NCBI GenBank assembly: GCA_003164475.1
Contig: PLTL01000190.1
Span: forward strand, 1 to 9,344
Direction: 5' to 3'
Source of the DNA: Candidatus Dormiibacterota bacterium
GTDB taxonomy: Bacteria > Chloroflexota > Dormibacteria > UBA8260 > Bog-877
DNA length: 9,344 bases
The notes beneath the pieces are model-generated. The model ran no database searches, had not been told where the DNA came from, and was given only the letters and a program-made list of their open reading frames with translations. Below, one piece after another: positions 5,640 to 9,344 of this stretch (within the stretch, counting starts at the first letter, position 1; each line of letters begins with the position of its first letter). Position numbers and translations under genes: made by a program.

Positions 5640-6765
5640 CTCGGGCGAGATCGTAGAGGTGCCCCAGCGCGAGTCCGAGGCGCACCCGGCGTGCGCGGCG
5701 GAGCTCCTCCTGGGCCTTCCCCGGCGCCGCGTCAAGCTGCTGGCGCAGATCCATGACCTGCTGCTCCGCGGCCACGGCCCGCAGCTGTGAACGCCAGGCG
5801 AAGCGAACCGTCGTGGCCACCGCAGCAGCGCTGGAGGTCGAGTCGCCGCGCCGCGGCCTGGGTCCGCGGAGGACCTCGACGAGGCCCTGCACGTGGAAGC
5901 GGACGTTGTGGTAGGTGACGGCCAACTCACGGTTGATCCAGCCCATGTCGGGGTCGTAGCCGTCAAGGTCGGCGGCCAGCCGGCCACGGTCGATGGGGAC
6001 ATCGGTGGCCATGCCCGCGAAGTTGTCCGCTTCGATGGCGGGGTAGGTGTCGGGCGTCACCCAGCCGTCTCCACCGCCGGCGTCGAAGACATAGACCGCC
6101 TTCCCGCACGCCATTCCCTCCATGGCCGAGCGTCCCCTTCCGACCACGATGTCCGCCTCAGCGATCGCCGGGCGCACCTCGTAGACGCTGTTGCTGTGAC
6201 CCACCTGGACGCACTCTATGTGGTGTGCCGCCCACGTCTCGAACAGGGCGTCGCGCCGGGGGCCCTCGAGGAGGGCGTTGCTCAGCAGGAGCGCCCGCCG
6301 CGGCGGACGCCGCGGTGGCACCGATGGTGCAAACCACTCGGTGTCGATCGGCTGGCGCAGCCTGATCACTGGCACGTCGAGGGCGAATGCTCGTGCGAAC
6401 GCCGCGAACCGCTCGGATGGCGCGATTATCGCGTTTATCAGCCCGGGTGTCAGCGGAGGCGCCTGCACCTCGTAGAGGGTGCTGTGGACGCAGTAGACGA
6501 GTCGGGTGGTGGGGCAACGGTCGCGGAGGAGGCCGGCGGTAACCGCGTCGTTGGCGAGCACCGCATCACAGGTGGGGGGCAGGTCGGCATCTCCGCGCGC
6601 AATGTCGGCGCCCGACTCCGCCGCCCATTCGGCGTAGGGGCCGAGCTCATCGGCGAAGAGGATGACCTCGTGACCGCGCCGCTCCAGCTCGCGGGCGACG
6701 GTGAGACAGTACGTCTCGGTGCCACCGGGAGCCGCCAGACCCAGAGTCCCGAGGACTATGCGCAC
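5629..6765 (-). CDS. GT-B fold glycosyltransferase (GT4-like) with helical C-terminal tail
   Basis: A 378-aa cytoplasmic glycosyltransferase that should move a sugar from an activated donor to an unknown acceptor. From the GTG start it begins MRIVLGTLGLAAPGGTETY: the first beta strand and the acceptor-side Gly-rich loop (GGTE at 14-17), then ARELERRGHEVILFADE. The donor-side domain carries VVGRGRSAMEGMACGKAVYV (207-226), the usual C-terminal glutamate motif; the earlier Glu of the GT4 E-x7-E pair is not present, as in some GT4-like branches. Residues ~322-362 are a Gln/Arg/Leu/Glu-rich helix, probably a coiled coil (AEQQVMDLRQQLDAAPGKAQ), ending in a basic tail. GTG at 6765 is preferred to TTG at 6804 because the TTG is part of a good -35 box. 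The gene stands alone, with no sugar-nucleotide, polysaccharide-export or S-layer genes nearby, so the substrate cannot be inferred. Confidence 0.88.
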   Translation of the reverse strand: MRIVLGTLGLAAPGGTETYCLTVARELERRGHEVILFADELGPYAEWAAESGADIARGDADLPPTCDAVLANDAVTAGLLRDRCPTTRLVYCVHSTLYEVQAPPLTPGLINAIIAPSERFAAFARAFALDVPVIRLRQPIDTEWFAPSVPPRRPPRRALLLSNALLEGPRRDALFETWAAHHIECVQVGHSNSVYEVRPAIAEADIVVGRGRSAMEGMACGKAVYVFDAGGGDGWVTPDTYPAIEADNFAGMATDVPIDRGRLAADLDGYDPDMGWINRELAVTYHNVRFHVQGLVEVLRGPRPRRGDSTSSAAAVATTVRFAWRSQLRAVAAEQQVMDLRQQLDAAPGKAQEELRRARRVRLGLALGHLYDLARGRR

Positions 6766-6775
6766 AGTTTCGACG

Positions 6776-6804
6776 ACGCTACCAGGTGGTCCCGGACAGG
6801 GCAA
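6776..6804 (-). promoter_or_regulatory. glycosyltransferase promoter, near-leaderless
   Basis: -35 TTGCCC (6799-6804), 17-nt spacer, -10 TAGCGT (6776-6781). The predicted transcription start lies only 2-5 nt before the GTG at 6765, and no ribosome-binding site precedes that GTG, so translation would be essentially leaderless. Confidence 0.42.
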
Positions 6805-7596
6805 GCCGGATCGCTTGGTGGGCCGTGAGGGCCGCGACCCACCTGTCCGGCGGGGGAGATGAGCCGGCGGGCCCTGCCAAGGTGCGCGTGTGCGGCGAGG
6901 TCAGGGGCCTTGGCGATCACCGGGTCGCTCGGCACGGTCCCGGGACGGTCCTCTGGGAGCCTGGCTCGGACTCCAAGAAGTCAGTGCCGGCTCCTCCCCG
7001 GCTCCGTGTCCGGGTGACCCAACGGGGCTCGGCGACGGGCTGATCGAGCTGGCCCCAGCGGGAGCCCTTCCGGCGATCCGCCGCCCAAGCGGCCTGCCGA
7101 AGGCTGTCCTCGCCGCTGGCCCCGGGCGCAGGGGAATGGCCCTCCTGGGCAACGAGCCGGGGCCGGACACCGATTGCCAGGGCTCACGTGGGCACCACTC
7201 TTCCGTGAATCTGGCGGGTCAGTTCCTCAGGAACCGTTGCCCAGGGGCCGCGACAGGTGCCGGTACTCGTCGATGCAGCGACGTTGGTGGACCTGCACCG
7301 GGCTTCCGGGCAATGTTGCTATGCGTGCTCCACGTGCCCGAGCGTTCCAGTGCGATGTTACGGGCGCCGGCCGGACGGTAATGTCGTGGCCGCGGCCGGC
7401 TGGTCGCGTCGACGGCGGGATGTCGCCCCCGGGGCTAAGGGAGTTCCCCAGGTGTCTTTCCACGCCGCCCGCCCCGACATGGTCGCTGGCCATCCGGTGC
7501 TGCAGGCTCCGTTCCTCAAGGAACTCGTTCCGGACCGCGCCGGCGCCCTCGGGCACCGGTTCGGTGTCCGAGGGGCCGGGTGAGCGAGGTGCACTT
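6805..7596. other. long region without a convincing gene
   Basis: Nearly 800 bases with many overlapping frames on both strands and no recognisable product. The least unlikely is a plus-strand GTG frame at 7257-7583. It has a Cys-rich stretch (CCYACSTC) and a smoother C-terminus (VSFHAARPDMVAGHPVLQ), but it matches nothing I know and competes with equally open minus-strand frames. Two similar palindromes, GTTCCTCAGGAAC (7222-7234) and GTTCCTCAAGGAAC (7511-7524), lie 289 bp apart. The region ends against a transposase remnant and is best read as decayed or insertion-scarred DNA. Confidence 0.45.
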
Positions 7597-7764
7597 CCCA
7601 TATCGGCTGTCGACCCGAGTGATGGGAGGCTGGCCACCGCGCGCGGTGTGGGCTCGGTGGTAGTTGTAGCGGTGCAGCCAGCTGGTGAGCAAGCGGGTCC
7701 TGGCGCCGTTACTGGTGTAGGGGCGGTCGTAGGCCCACTCCTCAAGCAGGGTGCGCTTGGAATA
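7597..7764 (-). pseudogene. IS481-family transposase, C-terminal remnant
   Basis: About 55 codons matching the end of IS481-type DDE integrases: KRTLLEEWAYDRPYTS, then WLHRYNYHRAHTARGGQPP and ITRV, the usual 'WLHxYNxHRxHxxxGGxPPxxR' ending. Everything upstream of RTLLEEW, including the helix-turn-helix and all three catalytic acidic residues, is missing, and the frame simply runs on into antisense of the neighbouring lipoprotein gene. The normal stop soon after the R(V)N(N) stretch is also not seen; the frame continues past 7597 into unrelated sequence. It cannot encode an active transposase. The element's right-hand boundary lies near 7760; the left boundary and terminal repeats are not identifiable. 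Confidence 0.85.
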
Positions 7765-8197
7765 CCTCACGCTGGTTGTCCTGGCGGGGCTGACCACTGC
7801 CGCCTGTGGCTCCGCTAGGAAGACGCCCTCGCCTGCGGCGAGCACTCCTACCCCTGTCGCCGATGTCTGCCAGACCAATCCCGCTCCGGCCACTTCCGCG
7901 TAGGTCGTCGTCAGCCAGCCAGCCGCATTCGCGCAGGTGACGAGTCCACTGCCTGTCAGCGGCAGTATCAACGCCTTCGAGGCCAAATTCCGGAGCGCCA
8001 TCAAGGATGCATCCGGGACTGATCTCGTCAACCAGCAGGCCCACTCGCAGCAGGGCCAGGTGCTGTCCGCCTTCAGTGAGAGCGTGCTCTTCACCGTCGG
8101 CGCAGCGACGCCTGCCTGCCCCTGGATCTTCCAGATCAGCGGCGAGGGTAGTCCCACCACGATCCAACAAGTGCCCCTCACGCTGATGCCGTCCTGA
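7751..8197 (+). pseudogene. Gmad2-domain lipoprotein interrupted by an in-frame TAG
   Basis: One continuous frame encodes a lipoprotein-like N-terminus (LTLVVLAGLTTAACG, lipobox Cys at codon 19 from a GTG at 7751) and a Ser/Thr/Pro/Ala linker with a second Cys. After the TAG (7901-7903) comes a domain matching the immunoglobulin-like Gmad2 domain of spore-germination/secreted lipoproteins: VTSPLPVSGSINAFEAKFRS, then DASGTDLVNQQ, a strand VLFTVGA and the final IQQVPLTLM. The protein would have been membrane-anchored on the outside of the cell. The 5' end is also damaged: the only usable start (GTG 7751, or TTG 7757) lies inside the adjacent transposase remnant. The downstream part could be restarted at GTG 7937 (86 aa) but would lack the export signal. 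It is either a pseudogene or has a one-base sequencing error at the TAG. Confidence 0.72.
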
Positions 8198-8237
8198 TCC
8201 GCTCCGGCGGCTGGAGACGCAGGGCGCCGGCCCAGCA

Positions 8238-8257
8238 GAGCCCCTCAACCGGGGCTC
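8238..8257. terminator. hairpin downstream of the lipoprotein gene
   Basis: GAGCCCC (8238-8244), loop TCAACC, GGGGCTC (8251-8257): a perfect 7-bp, G/C-rich stem 41 bp past the lipoprotein stop. There is no T-run after it (GAAAGTGG follows), so its role as a terminator rests on stem strength and position only. Confidence 0.5.
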
Positions 8258-8629
8258 GAAAGTGGCCGAGCGTGGACCGGCGAGGCGCGCTCCGACAGGT
8301 CGGCTCGCAGCCGGCGCCCGGCGTGGCCCACCAGGCTTGCTCCAGCGGCACAAACCCGCAGCCGCGGCCGGTGACTAGACTTCACTCCCAAGGTGATGCT
8401 CTCCCAGGTGGGAATGGTGGACTTGAACACCCACAGTTTGCCTTACCAGGCGGGCATCTCCGCACATGGGCCCCCCTCCTCCAGCTCCTTACCGAAAAGC
8501 TCAGGCTAGGGTCTACGTTGTGAAGTACCGGAGTGCTATTCACGGCCGCCGAGCGGGTGGCCTCCAGGACCACGCGGTCGTTCATACCCCCCTGCCTGTC
8601 CGGCAGAATCCTCCTGCAACTTGCCAAGC
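8258..8629. other. region upstream of chrA, no convincing gene
   Basis: No gene recognised. On the minus strand a short protein-like stretch (VFKSTIPTWESITLGVKSS, about 8371-8430) is the only notable coding-like signal; it sits in an otherwise low-complexity frame and may be a gene fragment. A 5-bp hairpin CTGCC-TGTCC-GGCAG is at 8592-8606, just ahead of chrA. I could not find a well-spaced -35/-10 pair for chrA; TAGGGT at 8507-8512 is a possible -10 without a good -35. Confidence 0.4.
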
Positions 8630-9344
8630 ATGGCTCCGCTGCTAACTCAGCGACCCGTCACGAAGGTATCGCTTGGCACCATTGCACGAGAGTGGGCCCG
8701 CCTTGGTTGCATCGGGTTCGGAGGACCGCCCGCTCACATCGCCCTGCTCCGTCAGCTGTGTGTCGAGGAACGAAGGTGGTTGGAAGCCAAAGAGTTCGAG
8801 GACGGCATCGCTGCCGCTAACCTTCTGCCTGGACCGGCCTCTACTCAGCTGGCGATCTACTGCGCGTGGCGGCTGCGGGGTGGGGTCGGCGGAGTCCTCG
8901 GCGGCTTCTGCTTCATCGTCCCAGGGCTTGTCCTCATCCTAGTCCTCTCGGTCATCTTTCTGACTACCCACCCACCGGACTGGATTCTCGGCGCCGCGGC
9001 CGGCGCGGGCGCCGCCGTGCCCGCCGTTGCGCTTAACGCGGCCTCGGGACTCAGCCCGGCCAGTTGGAGGCGTATCGGCACCGGACGCAGCCATCAGGTC
9101 CGCTGGGTTGGGTACGCCCTGGCGGGATGCGTAGCCGCGGCTACGGTAGGCCCTTACCTGGTGCTGGTGATCCTCGCGTGCGGGCTGATCGAGATCACCT
9201 TCCGGCAGTGGGACCGGCCGATATCGTCGCGCTCGGCGCGCACGGCCATCGTGGTGCTAGCTGTCCACACGGCCACAGTCGGCGGCCTCGCCGCGCTGGC
9301 CTGGGTGGCGTTCAAAGTAGGTGCCCTCTCCTACGGCGGCGGGT
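8630..9344 (+). CDS. chrA: ChrA chromate transporter, N-terminal part (truncated by window edge)
   Basis: An inner-membrane chromate efflux transporter of the CHR superfamily, which lowers cytoplasmic Cr(VI). The 238 residues present include the family's first-half motifs: WARLGCIGFGGPPAHIALLR (22-41), then VEERRWLEAKEFEDGIAAAN (45-64), and LLPGPASTQLAIYCAWRLRG (65-84). Hydrophobic segments follow at about 89-111, 118-137, 158-176, 177-192 and 205-226. The window ends as the second homologous half begins (FKVGALSYGGG, 228-238), so this is the long, two-domain form. The ATG gives a short polar N-terminus before the first motif. No ribosome-binding site is visible, and TTG at 8621 in the same frame is an alternative. 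No ChrB or other chromate regulator is in the window. Confidence 0.95.
   Translation, partial: MAPLLTQRPVTKVSLGTIAREWARLGCIGFGGPPAHIALLRQLCVEERRWLEAKEFEDGIAAANLLPGPASTQLAIYCAWRLRGGVGGVLGGFCFIVPGLVLILVLSVIFLTTHPPDWILGAAAGAGAAVPAVALNAASGLSPASWRRIGTGRSHQVRWVGYALAGCVAAATVGPYLVLVILACGLIEITFRQWDRPISSRSARTAIVVLAVHTATVGGLAALAWVAFKVGALSYGGG

Noticed and set aside
5893..6828. Plus-strand 311-codon open frame
   Set aside because: It is antisense to the glycosyltransferase, whose minus-strand frame has clear GT-B motifs.
7227..7745. Minus-strand 172-codon frame
   Set aside because: It starts antisense and out of frame over the transposase remnant, and its Pro/Thr/Gly-rich translation matches no family.
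7516..8181. Minus-strand 221-codon frame as one intact gene
   Set aside because: Only about 55 codons match an IS481 transposase. The rest is antisense to a clear lipoprotein frame, so the long ORF is a composite and not a gene.
8371..8440. tRNA-like sequence (TTCAAGTCC and GAGAGCATCACC on the minus strand)
   Set aside because: The T-arm-like part has no pairing 5-bp stem, the elements are in the wrong order, and no acceptor stem can be formed.
1..9344. CRISPR array, phage genes or an attachment site
   Set aside because: I saw no regularly spaced repeats, no integrase or structural phage genes, and no tRNA gene that could hold an attachment site.

Overview
The window is high-GC DNA with GC-rich third codon positions and frequent GTG/TTG starts. 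It has an arsenate reductase of the form seen in mycothiol-using bacteria, and at least one start that looks leaderless. All of this points to an actinobacterium; I cannot name the genus. Coding density is modest. About 2 kb holds no convincing gene, and part of that carries remnants (an IS481-type transposase tail and a lipoprotein gene with an internal stop), so this looks like an accessory or decaying stretch of chromosome.

Layout. 1-781 (minus): N-terminal 260 residues of an NAD(P)-dependent malic enzyme, cut by the window edge. 1046-1605 (minus): two weakly supported small ORFs that overlap by 4 bp (TTGA). 1708-3387: a divergent arsenic locus, with an ArsC-ArsM fusion (arsenate reductase plus arsenite S-adenosylmethionine methyltransferase) on the minus strand and an ArsR repressor on the plus strand. 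Between them, interleaved promoters share one inverted-repeat operator. 3749-5088 (plus): a promoter followed by an AIM24/TIGR00266-family protein, a 110-aa helical protein and a possible translationally coupled 43-aa protein. 5629-6765 (minus): a GT-B glycosyltransferase with a helical, probably coiled-coil tail, its stop codon inside a strong hairpin. 6805-7596: no convincing gene. 7597-7764 (minus): C-terminal remnant of an IS481-family transposase, abutting 7751-8197 (plus), a Gmad2-domain lipoprotein with an in-frame TAG. 8630-9344 (plus): a ChrA chromate transporter running off the end.

How the genes fit together. The best-supported functional unit is the arsenic module. Arsenate entering the cell would be reduced to arsenite by the N-terminal domain and methylated by the C-terminal domain of the same polypeptide, while ArsR releases the shared operator when it binds arsenite. 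No arsenite efflux pump (Acr3/ArsB) lies in the window, so methylation is the only arsenic route visible here. ChrA, 5 kb away, adds an oxyanion (chromate) resistance function. The AIM24 unit and the glycosyltransferase have no obvious link to metal resistance.
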